A program made the position numbers and the translations under genes. Positions 42,315 to 54,020 of a stretch of DNA of 64,000 nucleotides are shown piece after piece. Location: the NCBI GenBank assembly GCA_022225965.2, contig JAKJXP020000013.1:434001-498000 (forward strand), given 5' to 3'. The first letter of the stretch is position 1. The number at the start of each line of letters is the position of its first letter. The notes beneath the pieces were generated by a model, which saw nothing but the letters and a program-made list of their open reading frames with translations, did not search any database and was not told the origin of the DNA. This stretch comes from Diatrype stigma (taxonomy: Eukaryota; Ascomycota; Sordariomycetes; Xylariales; Diatrypaceae).

Positions 42315-43565
42315 GATGGGCTGTCTAGCGTGTATGCGTGTAAGGCCGACTCGGGTCCCGAATGCGATGTGTGGTAAGATCGCAGGCTACCTGGTCGGTA
42401 GGTTGGATACGTATATTATCTTGATGATGCGCCCGGCGCTCTGGAAATTTCGATACTACCGAATCCCGCAATGGACCTTTTATTATTATATTGAAGTTGC
42501 TCCTCAGTAGACGCGGACTATGGGGTATGATCGTCGTATAATCGCCGTGAACCAGAAAGAGGGAAACACCGATGGCTCATGCCCGACTTGCGCGTGTCGA
42601 CAGTTGGGAAAAGGGGGGAGCAGAGTGTGTCTTCTATAAGTCTTCTGTGTGTCTGGTGTGTGTCTTGTCTTCTGTGTGTAGTGTCTAGAAATGCTTAAAG
42701 ATGTGCTTCTGGCTTGACTTTGACGCATGTAGTTCGTTTAACGTCGTGGCCTTGCGTGGGGATCGTCAGCCGCATAAGTCTCGCCCGTGGCGGTTAAGAA
42801 CTTGAGATGTCAGTGGGTGTCGGTGGATGCCCAGGATCCAGGATGCCATGTCAAGCCTTGCTTGGTTGGGTCCGGTTGGGTCGGCTTGGGTCGAGGTCTG
42901 GCCGTCCAGGATTGGCTTAGTGGCTTCAGTGGCTTTATTAGCGAACTTAGTAGTCCAGGGTGCCAGGCCGTCTTGAAACGGTCGAGGGTCCCCCCATTTA
43001 CCATTGTCTGTTCAGACTGTTCCCCATCCTCATTGGGCGGACCTATCGAAGTGCGAAATGCCAGTGCCAATGGAATTATGGAAGTGCCCCGCTCTCTTTC
43101 AAATGTTTTTTCTTCACCGATTGAGGGGCGGCCCGGAGGGTTATCGTGTGGGGGTCTGTGCCCCTGTGGGCCTCTACCTAACTTACTAAGTATCTAAAGT
43201 TGTTACACGCAACATACATACCTACATACTACCTAGGTACCTACCTACACGCATATGGCGGGGAGGCGCACACAGCCTGCCAGCTTGCCAGCCTGCATGC
43301 CTGTATGATACAGCTGCAGCCCTGTCTTGTTTGCCATTAAACTATTTTCAATAGGTATAACACATGCTGCTCTAGGGCTGCTGTCTTACATGAAACATGC
43401 AAGAAGATCTCAAGAGTAAAGATACGAGGAAACTAGGGCTAGCCAGTAGATTCTTGATAACGCATCAAGTAGGTATTCGGATGTACACTTGAACCGCTTT
43501 CAAACGGTTAGAATCTGTCACGCTGACGAATACAACACCGGTATCAGTGTTATACCAGGAAATGC
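42315..43565. other. Intergenic
   Basis: Upstream region of the CaM kinase gene and 3' flank of the peptidyl-tRNA hydrolase gene. TACC/CATAC repeats occur at about 43207-43250. No gene seen. Confidence 0.6.
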
Positions 43566-44296
43566 CTAGTCGTCAAACCCCTTTCCTTTGCGATGCGCCT
43601 TTTTAGCGCTGTGTTGCTTCTTGGATCTCAACCTTTCTTCACGAGCAGATTTCTCTCTGTTGCGTCACGTCAGTCACTGGTCGTCGGCCGGCCTGGCAGT
43701 TGCACTGTCGGGATTTTCGAAGTGGCTGTGACAGTGCTTACAATGCTTCGTGCTTCCGGATCTTTTCGTTACTGGTAACACCCGGGACGCGCTCTTTGTA
43801 TATAGCCAGGATCTCTTCTACGAGCTTCTGGCGGTTATCGTCGGTGTTTCCTGTCCTGCTGCGCTGCGTCTGTGCCTGGATGGTGATGGAATCGCTCCCC
43901 CGCGTATAATACTTAGAAGATCGCAGGGCGGACCGCACCAGGCTGGGCAGGCCGCTGGACAGCTCGCCCACAGTCCAAAATGTAGTCGCTTTGCTCTCTG
44001 TCCTGTGTTCCTTCGTTGAGTTTGTTTCATCAAGATGTCTTCTTTCATATTCACGGGTATATAACGAACTTATTGACATGCTGACCCCCTGGCCCACTCG
44101 AACGCGAGTAGCTCGTCTGTCCCTTGGGAAGGCTGCTTTCATCAAAAGAATCGCGCCACTTCCGAGCCTCTGCGAGTTCGTTTGGGTCAAAGTCTCTTTC
44201 GTACGCCTTGTTCTGGAATGGGCGTGCGCGAATCCACATGCGATGCCAAGATGGCGTCTCAAGCAGGGGCCGTGCCTGGAGTAAAGCGCGGATCAT
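43566..44296 (-). CDS. Mitochondrial class I release-factor-like peptidyl-tRNA hydrolase (ICT1/Pth4/Rso55 type)
   Basis: Three exons: 44296-44070, 44002-43742 and 43656-43566; 192 residues. The GGQ motif is at SSGPGGQHVNK, and splicing joins it to TESKATTFWTVGEL exactly as in the family. The third exon supplies the basic tail EKSAREERLRSKKQHSAKKA needed for ribosome binding. The first donor is the weaker GTTCGT, but the phase and the restored protein leave little doubt. The N-terminus (MIRALLQARPLLETPSWHRM) is basic and Ser/Leu-rich, fitting mitochondrial import. Such proteins release peptides from stalled mitochondrial ribosomes; GGQ-only factors lack codon-recognition domains, as here. Confidence 0.9.
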
Positions 44297-45265
44297 TTTT
44301 TCCGTACAGCTGCAGTAGTTCGAGCTCGTTCAATCAAAACAATATCCTAGTTTTGGCATGTAGCATCTATAATGATAGACATTGCTGGACTATGCGTTCT
44401 TCTTGGACTTTGGTGGCCGGGGAGGGTTTATAAAGACTACCCCTTTAACAGACTGAATGTTGCAGTTACGCCCCAACAGCGAATCGACCAATGAGTTCCG
44501 GAGAAGCTGCAGGCTCAAGAATGGAAGAGAAGGATGTCCCAAGAGCCCAAGAGACTGCAATTTTCAGTAAGGCAAATCGTCAACCATCATCTAAGGCGGG
44601 TAACTCGTAAAGGGTTATATTAATCGTGCCTGGGCTGCCTGGGAAAGAAAGTTTACCTAACTCATCAGCATCATGGATTATATAATTCTCTGTGGCGCCC
44701 AACAGAAGCACAATCATGAATCTGAGACTACCTGGTAGCCTAGAAAGTTCACGTGACTTTATTAAGTATACCGGTAGCTAGATTGGTAGTACCTTTCCAA
44801 GTACATATGTATATACATACAACATTGAAGCTACATACAAGCCTAGGTAACACACGTGGGGTAATATCCCAGCAGAGTCGCCCTATCTTCGCTATTCCAC
44901 AGCAGGGGTGTCCAATGAGGGGTCAAGGACCGGAACAATCCATGGATGAGAAGATGGTTTTTTCTCATTTCTCGTCCCCCCATCCGCAGCGCAGAAGTTT
45001 TGGGACGTTTGTCCAGCCTTGTCGATTTCTGAATCCCGTTTCGCAGGTGGGCGCATTGCAAAAGCGTCGCAAAGCATCGCATTACGACACTGCAGTGACT
45101 GCACAACACGCCCCTCCCTTGAAGCGTCACAGTCACACACAGCTTCCCCTAATCCAGTGCTCTTGCCATGCTTGTCAAACGTCAAGCACATAAGCACATA
45201 AACACAACCACATAACCATAAACACATACAACCTGGAATACTCTGCGCTAGTTACCTAGATTGCT

Positions 45266-45315
45266 ACCAACCAGTTTCTACCAACCAGTTTCCACCAACC
45301 AGTTTCCACCAACCA
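45266..45315. repeat. 14-bp tandem repeat, about 3.6 copies
   Basis: Unit ACCAACCAGTTTCC (first copy ending CT) at 45266-45279, 45280-45293, 45294-45307 and a partial copy to 45315. Confidence 0.92.
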
Positions 45316-45517
45316 TCAAAACTCACGTTCTCTGCTTCCCCCCTGCTTGCGTGCGCATACAGAATACCGAAGTTGTTAGCAACCAGTTGCGAAATATCTA
45401 GCGAAATATCTAGACAGCCAAACAACCCACTTCCAGAACACCTACTCAGTAGGTACGACATCATCTTTGTGGAAGGTCCAGATCCCCTTGGACTTTGATA
45501 CCTATTGCTGTGATTAT

Positions 45518-45566
45518 CATTGATCATTGACCATTGACCATTGACCATTGACCATCGACCATCGAT
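45518..45566. repeat. 7-bp tandem repeat (CATTGAC), about 6 copies
   Basis: Successive CATTGAC/CATTGAT units, the last two as CATCGAC/CATCGAT. It lies about 1.6 kb upstream of the Nab3-like start and may fall in its promoter or leader. Confidence 0.88.
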
Positions 45567-47112
45567 TGGCACCGTCACAACCTCAACCATCCAGTCTACT
45601 TGTACATTTCGTCAAGACAGGCAGCCCAGGCCCGAAGCCCAATTGAAACCCACTACCAGGCATCCCGTCCTGCCTGCGGTGCCGTGTGCTTCCTGCATAC
45701 TGTCCAGTCCCGCCCAGACCGTTGACCAATCCTGATCAACGACTCACCTATCTACGTCTCTCAACGGCGTATCCATTCATAGTTGGATCTTCTGGACCCC
45801 TTTGATTTTAGCCCTACGGTGTCTCTGGGTGCAACATATTGACCACGGAAGACTTGGGAACTCCCAAGCCCTCGTTGTTTCTACCAGCAACTTGTAAACG
45901 CCAGTACAAGTGACCTTCGCTGTAAAATCATCCCGCAAACCCATTGCTGCCTCGCATTGACAAGCTTCTCTTCACCACCATCCTTACATGTTACGAAGGC
46001 TGCACCCCTGGTGACTCTTCTGAAGGCCCATCTATTCCAAATTTCCAAGTCCTTCTCCATTATCGCCCAATCCATTAACATACCGACCGGTACGACGGAG
46101 ATGACCTAGATCATCCCAATACTTAGTCTCTGGATTTTCTCATCTTCACTCCTAAACAGTCAGTGCCACACACAGCTCTTCTTAACAACATCTTCACGAT
46201 ACTCCTTGTGCCCAACATTCGAGAAGGTCAACCTCCAGCTTGCCTAGACTGTAAGTGTCTACAGCAAAACATAGACTATGCCAAAAAATTCCTGTACTAA
46301 GTCTTCATTCTGTCCTCGTAGCTGGTTTGAATCAAGAAGTACCAACTGTCCCTCAACAGAATTTAGGGACAGAGAACATTTCGCCGCCCGAGAGATAGGA
46401 TACGCTTTTCATCCTGAATCGAGCCTTCTTCCCTCCTCGCCCCAGATTCAAATATCATCCATTGTAGGTAATATTGAGTCCAGAGGTCAATTTCTCCTTC
46501 TTTGGCACGCCCCTGTCCACCGTGTCTAGCGCTTCGTATGTCTAATTGTAGGAGATAAGGGATACAGGACCACCTCATCTTCCAGCTTCAGGCCAACCAA
46601 CTGATATTGACTATTTCAATAAGGTCTCCGCTTGGGAGGCGTCCTGGTGACCCAGCAAACAGTCTACTATCCCCGTCTACCTCTGCCTACCTAGATCTAC
46701 TACCTGCTAGAAGGTCGCTACTTCTCAAACTGGCGACGCCCTGTCTTCACAGACAACATCTAGATCCAGTCCAGCCTCCATTGGCGTTATCCCTCCCCAC
46801 GTTCAAGTTCACAACGATTCTTGCAATATTCATGGCTAAATGTGGATTCCAATTATGCCTCTGCTCATCCACTTCTAACCTCTCCCACTGATATCTCTCA
46901 ACCTAAAACAGTAGCCAGTCCGACTGGAGGTGTGATCTTCTACAGACCTCACGCTACTCTCGATTGTCCAGATCTTCAACGTCTCGCATGCGTTGCGGCT
47001 ACTTGGGGTGATACCACTAAGCCACCTCCTTTTCACTCAGTGAAGCACTCATACTTACCAAGTTTCCTATAACTTTTGTTTTTTTATCAGGTTGTTTGTA
47101 CTTCTCACCTTC

Positions 47113-49602
47113 ATGACAGACAATTCGGTCAACACTTTCTGGGCTTCTGCCAATTTGACCCCTGTCTCTCCCGCACCGGTCCATCCATCTTCACCCGTCA
47201 TAGTGCCCACATTACAGGACCAGGCCGACAATCTCTCCACGATGTCGCAGCCTGATTCGCATCAGGGTGGTGACCATGTTAGCCTAGCTTCTATATCTAG
47301 CACTGGGCAAGCTCTATCGCCCGACCAAAAACACTTGACGGTCGTCAATGGTCACCAAGACACTGTGAACCGGGACATCGCTCGGAGTCATCCGGGCGTT
47401 GACTATAGCCCTGTTGGTGGTAAACGCGGAGCAGACGATGAGAACACAAGAACAATGACAAGTGAGGGATACTTGCAAAACCCCGGCTCGGTTGCGGAAG
47501 AATCTATTGCCAGTCAACAGAATATGTTCAAGGCCAACGATTCTGCAACTAATACTGATGCATCTGAAACCTTGACGAATCATTCTGACGCTGCAGCCCC
47601 TTCTCATGATCTCTCTTACAGTTCTTCTTCTTCGGATCATGCACAAGCATCATATTCTACCCAGACAGGTTCAGACACCCATGCCAAACCCCAGGAAGAG
47701 TACCCACAACAGGAGCAAAACCCAGATGAACCTCCCGCCGGCATGGCCACATTACCCATTCAACCTAGACAGACCGCTATCGAGGAAAACCGGTCGTCGA
47801 TCAGTGCCAGCAATCAACCCATTGACATACAGGCTTTGGTAGACACCATCACAGCCAATGCAGCTAAGGAAGATGCCAACCAAGGTCCAGCACCAAAAGC
47901 TGTGGGTACTGCTCCCGGGACTCCTTCAAACTCACTCCCGCCTAGACCACCAGTGCCGCAACAGCCATCCCAAGCCTATGTGCCCGTAGAGGATGCCCGA
48001 GCATATCAGCCGAATTTTGCTCCCGCGATTCCAGCGCCCGCAACATTGCCATCCACCTTCTCATTAGCCCCTGGTTCTACCTACGCTGCTGGTGCTCCTG
48101 GTACTGTATCTAATTCGCATGGCGCCTTGCCGCCCCCTCCATCCGCTGCGGTAAATGCCCCGCCTATGACTCAATATCCCTCTTATCCCACCTTCACGGG
48201 CGCTCAACCACCAGCAACTACCGCGTCACAGCAATGGGAGTCGTTCGTACAAGATGAACGCAAATATGTATCAGAAGCGAGATGGGATAAATTTCCCGAG
48301 GGGTCTCGACTTTTCATCGGCAATTTATCCAGTGAACGCGCCTCGAAGAAGGAAGTGTTCGACATCTTCGCTCCCTATGGAAACCTAGCACAAATCTCTC
48401 TCAAGCAAGCTTACGGCTTTGTCCAGTATCATACAGCGGCTGAAGGTGAGGCAGCCTTGGACAGTTTGCAAGGAATAGATATAAAAGGTCGCAAGGTCCA
48501 TCTTGAGATATCTCGTCCTCAGAAGAAGGATGGCAACGGAGATAAGCAGCGTGGAAACAAAAGAGATAGACGAGACAGCGACCGCCACGATGGAGGTCGG
48601 GGTAAACGGGATGATCATCGCCCAACTCGTCAACCTTCTCCAAGACGAAATGGCCATCGTCAGCAGAACTCGTACAGCAACGATCATAGCTACCATGATA
48701 GGCGCAACAGCCGTCATGGGCGTTCACGCTCCCCGTTGCATCATGGAAGACGCGACTCGGGCGGATATAGGCAGCGAAGCCCTAGTCCATACTATTCTTA
48801 CCCATCTGAAGCAGAGCTGGAGATCCCGCGACGTTACGGGGCTAATGTCCCCGACGTCCAGTTCTTGTTACTACATGAGGTGTCAAGAGATTTTATTAGC
48901 TGGGTCGAGGGAGCTTTTGTTGCCGCCGGCCTAAGGGTTGAGGTTATGTTCCTCAACCCTCGGTTCCCTCAGCATGCCGTTATCCAGCGACAGGTTGTCG
49001 AGGGGGTCCACGCTGTTGCTGAGCTTACCTTCCAAGCGCAGCAGACCTCCAAGATTCCCTTACAAGTATTCGACCGCTCCGCTGGTAGAGACAAGGTTCG
49101 TTTCGATCAATACCAGGATCTTGATCCTAGCATCGCCGCACAGCTTGTGGTCCGGGCAAAAGGAGCGCTGGCAACGACTCCACCATACGGCAGCCACCCA
49201 ACGTATAACCATCATCCGGCGTATAACGGCCAACCCTTGTATAATAGCCAACCAGCGTACGGCAGTTATCCAGCTTATCCTCCTCCATACGCGCAGCCTA
49301 CACAGCCCTCGCATATACCACCGCCATACAACAATACGCCATACATTCCTGCGAATGTCCAAACTGGCCCAAACGATAATGCGTACGCCCTACAACAGAT
49401 CATGGGAAGCGTGCCAAATCAGCAGCCTCCTACGACACATGCAATGCCCCCTCATCCTGGTACCCCAGCTGGTATGAACACGTACATGGCCAGCTACGGG
49501 GCTAGTCAGCCGCCACCTCATGGCGCTCGATCTGCTAGTTCCGGCGAGTCTGCTCAGCACGTTCAGAACATCATGGCGCAGCTATCGAGATATCGGCAGT
49601 AG
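47113..49602 (+). CDS. NAB3: Nab3-like nuclear RNA-binding protein (RRM, with NCOA5-like anticodon-binding-type domain)
   Basis: Intronless coding part, 829 residues from the ATG at 47113. Residues 1-380 are disordered, Ser/Pro/Gln-rich. One RRM at about 398-470 carries RNP2 SRLFIGNL and RNP1 AYGFVQYH and closely follows yeast Nab3. An Arg/Ser/His-rich region (about 475-570) follows, then a folded segment (about 579-680: VPDVQFLLLHEVSRDFISWV, then AAGLRVEVMFLNPRFPQHAV) that I relate to the class II aminoacyl-tRNA synthetase anticodon-binding-like domain of NCOA5. The tail is Pro/Tyr-rich with a short helix (VQNIMAQLSRY) like the Nab3 oligomerisation helix. Yeast Nab3 works with Nrd1 and Sen1 in transcription termination of short and non-coding RNAs. 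No Sen1 or Nrd1 gene is in the window. Confidence 0.85.
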   Translation: MTDNSVNTFWASANLTPVSPAPVHPSSPVIVPTLQDQADNLSTMSQPDSHQGGDHVSLASISSTGQALSPDQKHLTVVNGHQDTVNRDIARSHPGVDYSPVGGKRGADDENTRTMTSEGYLQNPGSVAEESIASQQNMFKANDSATNTDASETLTNHSDAAAPSHDLSYSSSSSDHAQASYSTQTGSDTHAKPQEEYPQQEQNPDEPPAGMATLPIQPRQTAIEENRSSISASNQPIDIQALVDTITANAAKEDANQGPAPKAVGTAPGTPSNSLPPRPPVPQQPSQAYVPVEDARAYQPNFAPAIPAPATLPSTFSLAPGSTYAAGAPGTVSNSHGALPPPPSAAVNAPPMTQYPSYPTFTGAQPPATTASQQWESFVQDERKYVSEARWDKFPEGSRLFIGNLSSERASKKEVFDIFAPYGNLAQISLKQAYGFVQYHTAAEGEAALDSLQGIDIKGRKVHLEISRPQKKDGNGDKQRGNKRDRRDSDRHDGGRGKRDDHRPTRQPSPRRNGHRQQNSYSNDHSYHDRRNSRHGRSRSPLHHGRRDSGGYRQRSPSPYYSYPSEAELEIPRRYGANVPDVQFLLLHEVSRDFISWVEGAFVAAGLRVEVMFLNPRFPQHAVIQRQVVEGVHAVAELTFQAQQTSKIPLQVFDRSAGRDKVRFDQYQDLDPSIAAQLVVRAKGALATTPPYGSHPTYNHHPAYNGQPLYNSQPAYGSYPAYPPPYAQPTQPSHIPPPYNNTPYIPANVQTGPNDNAYALQQIMGSVPNQQPPTTHAMPPHPGTPAGMNTYMASYGASQPPPHGARSASSGESAQHVQNIMAQLSRYRQ

Positions 49603-50589
49603 TAATGCTGGCCTCAGTGGAGAGGCGCGAAGGAGATGTGCAATGTGCGAGGCGACTACTGAAGATGCTACGGCACCTATACTTCCCAATGCCAATTCGT
49701 GCCATAGGGTGACTACTTAAGAAACCACTTGGAATTATCCTCTGCATATAAGGGTTGTATCATATATCTTGACTGATCACTATCCGTTGACGACGGTGAA
49801 CTATTCCACCACAGCTGCCTATCGTGTCCATCTGATTAGTGTCCATACACCTGCAAGGGGCTGGTTGAGCAAATACTGCTGAATATATACTTGGCTTCTT
49901 GCAAGAAAAGTAAAAGATTACAAAGTACCTAAAAGGGCATTTCTCATCGAATTAATAGCTATGAGGGATGCTCGGTTTAAGGTAGATTATGTTATTATAA
50001 CACAAAAGGTTCCCAAAATGCCATGTGATTCATACCAGTGATCTACTCAACAATACCAAGATGGCGTCTGGATTTTATACAAGGTAAGTAGTCATCTACT
50101 TCGTGTGAATCAGATTTAGTTCATAATCAAAACTTTGAACGGTTACCTATACATAGACTATTATGCCAAGTAACCATTCAGGTGCACCAGTTTGCCAATG
50201 GCCCTGGTTGAAAGACCATTTTGGCAGTGGGTAAGGACACATGTATGATAAATAGCAATACAGGTCATTCCAGCTAGTCGGAAGGAACTAAGAACAACGA
50301 CAGAAGATGAGATTATATGTTGCAGGGAAGCACAAGATACGTCCATTCTGCAAGTATGTTATTATCTATATGTAATTCTAAGTAACTTGCAGTAAGTCTG
50401 GGTATGACCCGACCGCTGAGGAGGAGCGTGCAATAAATATATGTCTGTCGGTCTTTTGATGTCTATAATCCTTGAAACTCCGACCCAATGCGTCATGACC
50501 CAAATCATTGATATAGATGAGTCAGGCATAAATCCATCTTCATATGCATTCGTAAGAAGGGGGGGGGGGGGGGGGGGGGGGCAAAAAAA

Positions 50590-50657
<68 letters not shown>

Positions 50658-50815
50658 AGAGAAAGCCAGTCCATCCCCATTTCCATTTGCCGGCTCAGCT
50701 AGTAAAGCAAAATCCGCATCTCTCTATCGGAAGTAAAGACAGGTCGAGAAAAACGACGGGAAGAACAGGAGGAAAGTTGAAGTGATATCTGTCCCTAGTC
50801 GATTCGTCCCTTCAA
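49603..50815. other. Intergenic between convergent genes, with homopolymer block
   Basis: 3' flanks of the Nab3-like and transporter genes. Contains the G/C homopolymer block at 50559-50655. No gene seen. Confidence 0.65.
50559..50655. other. G run followed by A9 and C64 homopolymers, probable artefact
   Basis: G at 50559-50581, then C, nine A and C at 50592-50655. A G run meeting a C run resembles two low-quality read ends joined in the assembly. Any ORF through it is unreliable. Confidence 0.85.
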
Positions 50816-52541
50816 CTAGACTTTAACGATCTTAAAGCCGACCTGCACGTAACGCGCGAGGAAAAAGAAGCCAGTGCCGACGCACATGACGATGCCGCAG
50901 AAGAGCTGAAGGCCCAGGTACGGGTTCCCACCGGTGGCAAAGTCGACGCCGGATCCGCGGGCACGGCTGACGAGGGCGCCGCCGATGGGGCTGCCGACCA
51001 GAGCGGCGACGGCGTTGATGACGTAGGTGATGCCGATGCGGGTGCCGATCTCGCTCAGGGGGGAGATCTGCGCGATCAGCGCCGGCGCCATCGATATGTA
51101 CCCGCCGCTCGTGAAGCCGAAGAGCGCCCCGTACGCGATGATGGCGCCCGTGCTGGAGCTGCCCGGTATCCACAGCACCAGCGTGAGAATGCCGCTCAGC
51201 GCCGAGATCACCACCATCATGTTATATCGCCCGACCTTGTCGCCTACGAAGCCGGGGAGAATACGTCCGGGGATGCTGTGGTTTACTTCGTTAGTGGCAG
51301 AAAATAAAAAAGGGGAATGTGAGAGAAGATAAAAAATAACATTGAATAGCCAGGAGGGGAGATCTATTAATGTGAGAAAGGGGAAGGTCTTACCTCATAG
51401 CATTGAGAATAGGCAGCAGGTACGGTACGAGGTTCGCAGAGACGCCCGTCTCCTGGCTCATGACAACGATGTAGTTGAAGGGCAAGAACATGCCGAAGAA
51501 GAAGAAAAACCCGCCGGCAACAGTGAGCGCGAAGGCGGGCTCGGTCAGGGGGGCGTAGTAGTCGGACGCGGCGAGGGGCCGGCGCACGGCGGCGGGCGGC
51601 AGGCGGGCCCTGACGGTGACACAGGCCACGCCGAGCAGGCCCAGGAAGACGAAGGCGACGATGCGGATAGTCCAGGGGAACCCGACGCGCGGGATCAGGT
51701 GGTCCATCATGATGGGCAGGATGACGCCGCCGAGCGACGACCCGGACACCATGACGCCGAGCGCGAGCGCGCGCCGCTCGTGGAACCACGAGATGACCGA
51801 GGTCATGGCCGCGTTGAACGCCGCCGACGACCCGAGGGACCCCACGATCCCCTGCGTCAGGATGAACTGGTAGTACTGGCTCGACAGCGACGTCATCATC
51901 AGGCCGAACACGTACACCACCGTGCCGCAGATCAGCAGCCAGCGGCCGCCGTACATGTCGAAGAGACGGCCGAACTAGATAGATATGCGTGACTTGGGTC
52001 AGTAGTGGCTCGACTAAGTAGTTCATGCGCAAGGAGAGGGACGTAAGAGGGAAGCGAAGCGAGGCAAGGAAGGAAGGAAGGAAGGAAGGAAGGAAGAACT
52101 TACGATGGCGTTACCGCCCGTCATCACGGCTACTTGCAGAGACGTGATCCAAGTGATGGTCGACGTATCGTAGCTGGCCAGCGGGCCAGTCGAATAGTAC
52201 TCCACGAAAGTTCCGACGCAGTTGACGAGGCCGAACGTGCAGAATAGGGCACACCAGCCGCCCAGGACGACGAGCCAGGCGGCCACGCCGCCGTCCGGAG
52301 CGCCGGATGGGTTGGAGCCCGGGGCCGAGCCGGCGGGCTGCTGCTGGGGTGCCACTTCGCCTTTCTCCATGTCGTTCTCGGGATCGCGCTGTTGCTGCTG
52401 TTGCTGGGATAGTTCGTTATATGTGGCCGAGGGACTGTTGTCAGTAGTAGTAGAAGAGACGTTCTTCTCCCCGTTGGTATCGGCGTCGTACCGAAGCTCG
52501 TCCCGCATGGTGATGGACGACTCCGCGTCGGATACCGGCAT
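50816..52541 (-). CDS. MFS transporter of the monocarboxylate (MCT) family
   Basis: Three exons: 52541-52104, 51974-51394 and 51275-50816, introns GTAAGT...CTAG and GTAAGA...ACAG; 492 residues. The N-terminal about 80 residues are hydrophilic with a Gln run. The family signature [20 protein letters not shown] begins the first span, and [20 protein letters not shown] lies before the third. About 12 spans are visible, with the long central loop after span 6 ([18 protein letters not shown]). Fungal MCT-type carriers are proton-coupled or facilitative transporters of monocarboxylates, riboflavin or unknown metabolites, in the plasma membrane; the substrate cannot be assigned. Exon phases and membrane spans agree. 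The first intron holds a GGAA tetranucleotide tract. Confidence 0.92.
52066..52096. repeat. (AAGG)n tetranucleotide microsatellite, about 7.7 units
   Basis: Lies within intron 1 of the MCT-type transporter gene, directly downstream of its donor site. Confidence 0.95.
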
Positions 52542-53959
52542 CTTCTGTTGTTTGCCTCTCTATATTCTCCGTGTTACTCCAAGCAAAGATACTGCCAAGG
52601 TTCGGTAACTATGCTGCGTGGCCGTGGCCTGGGGTAGATGAGAAGATGAGATGAAGTCTGTTCGGGGGAAAACAGAGAGGCGTTTTCCGCGGTGCCCCAG
52701 TTGAAGGGAAGGAAGCGAATGGGTATTATGAAGTTCCCTGTGTGGCCCTCTAGTAGATGAGATGGGACCTTTATCAGGGAAGGAGGAAAAGCTTCCCACG
52801 ATGCCCAAGTCCAGTAAAAGTAGGTAGGTACCGCGAAGTCGCGTGTGACTGCCTCACAGGGCTGAGAGAATGTAGCTAGGAGTTGTAGATAAGTGCAGGT
52901 CTCGACAGTGGGCACTTACACGGAGTCACTCTGGAGTACACTTGGAACGGCGGGAGCTATGAGCGCTCAAGAGAGATACGGAGGCAGGTCAGGCAAAGCA
53001 GATCTGGAATCTACCAGGGTCTTCTTCAGCTCGCATTCAGAGAGCCTCATGCGACGACTATATAATAAAGGATGCTGAAAAACGACAGGGGGGCCCTGAA
53101 CGCCAAGCTGTTTACCTGCGTAGCGAACCCTCGGCTTTTGGGGTGGGCTCGGATTTTGCCATGCGGGAGTGAGAATGGGTGAGGTAAGCGGAATCAGCAA
53201 TACCACCTTAGCACCCGCTCACTCATTAGATAGTAGGGTAATAAGGTTGGGCTCCCGTTATGAGAACCGGAGCCGACTTCTGCTCTGTCCGCTTTTCTCG
53301 GGGTTTCACTTCTTAGACATTTGTTCGTTCTGTTCTTCCCCCAATGCGGGTTGGTTGTGGTCGTTGGGCTGCACAAAGAAACATTGCTTGTGTCCAATGA
53401 GGTTGCCTGCTTTCACCACCTACTTTCCGGTTTAGGGGAGGGGTTTGTCTAACCTGTCTGCCTGTCTCTGATGCGCTCTCACACGCATTAAGATATCGTA
53501 CTATAGGTATATATTTCACGCTTACGGGCAACTACGTACGTGTACGTAGCGTACTCCTTTGCATAATGACCACGTTGAAGCTACCCAGTCATTATAACGA
53601 GTACCTAATACTAGACGATGCGCATTCAGAGAGTGGAGGAAGGGATGAACGAACGTATTGTGTCTACCACATGTTGTTGACAGTGACATTCGGCTGGCGA
53701 GCATACCCGTATCTTACGTATTTACGGGAAGGAAGGCCAACATCTCACGATGCAAGTGGGGGGGAGAGCTGCGGTTATCAAGTTGTAGGTTTTTAACTCC
53801 TCTGACTGTGCCTCTCGGGTCGGATGTTGATGAAAGGCGAAAGCGCGAGAAACGTGCGCCACCCCACACAAAGGGGAGCCAAGGGGCGGCTGGAGAGAAC
53901 TAAACTAGGGAGTCTGGGGGCAGGGGGGGGGGGGGGGGGGGGGGGCAGCNNNNNNNNNN

Positions 53960-54020
<61 letters not shown>

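Larger units (their letters stand above)
44297..47112. other. Long intergenic / probable leader region of the Nab3-like gene
   Basis: No coding gene recognised. Two short tandem repeat clusters (45266-45315 and about 45518-45566) lie here. A splice acceptor (TTTTTATCAG, ending 47090) just before the Nab3-like start and a GTAAGT at 46251 suggest a 5'-UTR intron; exact leader structure cannot be set from sequence alone. Confidence 0.5.

Noticed and set aside
50441..50785. ORF with Gly and Pro homopolymer runs
   Set aside because: Encoded by the G/A/C homopolymer block, which is a probable assembly artefact.
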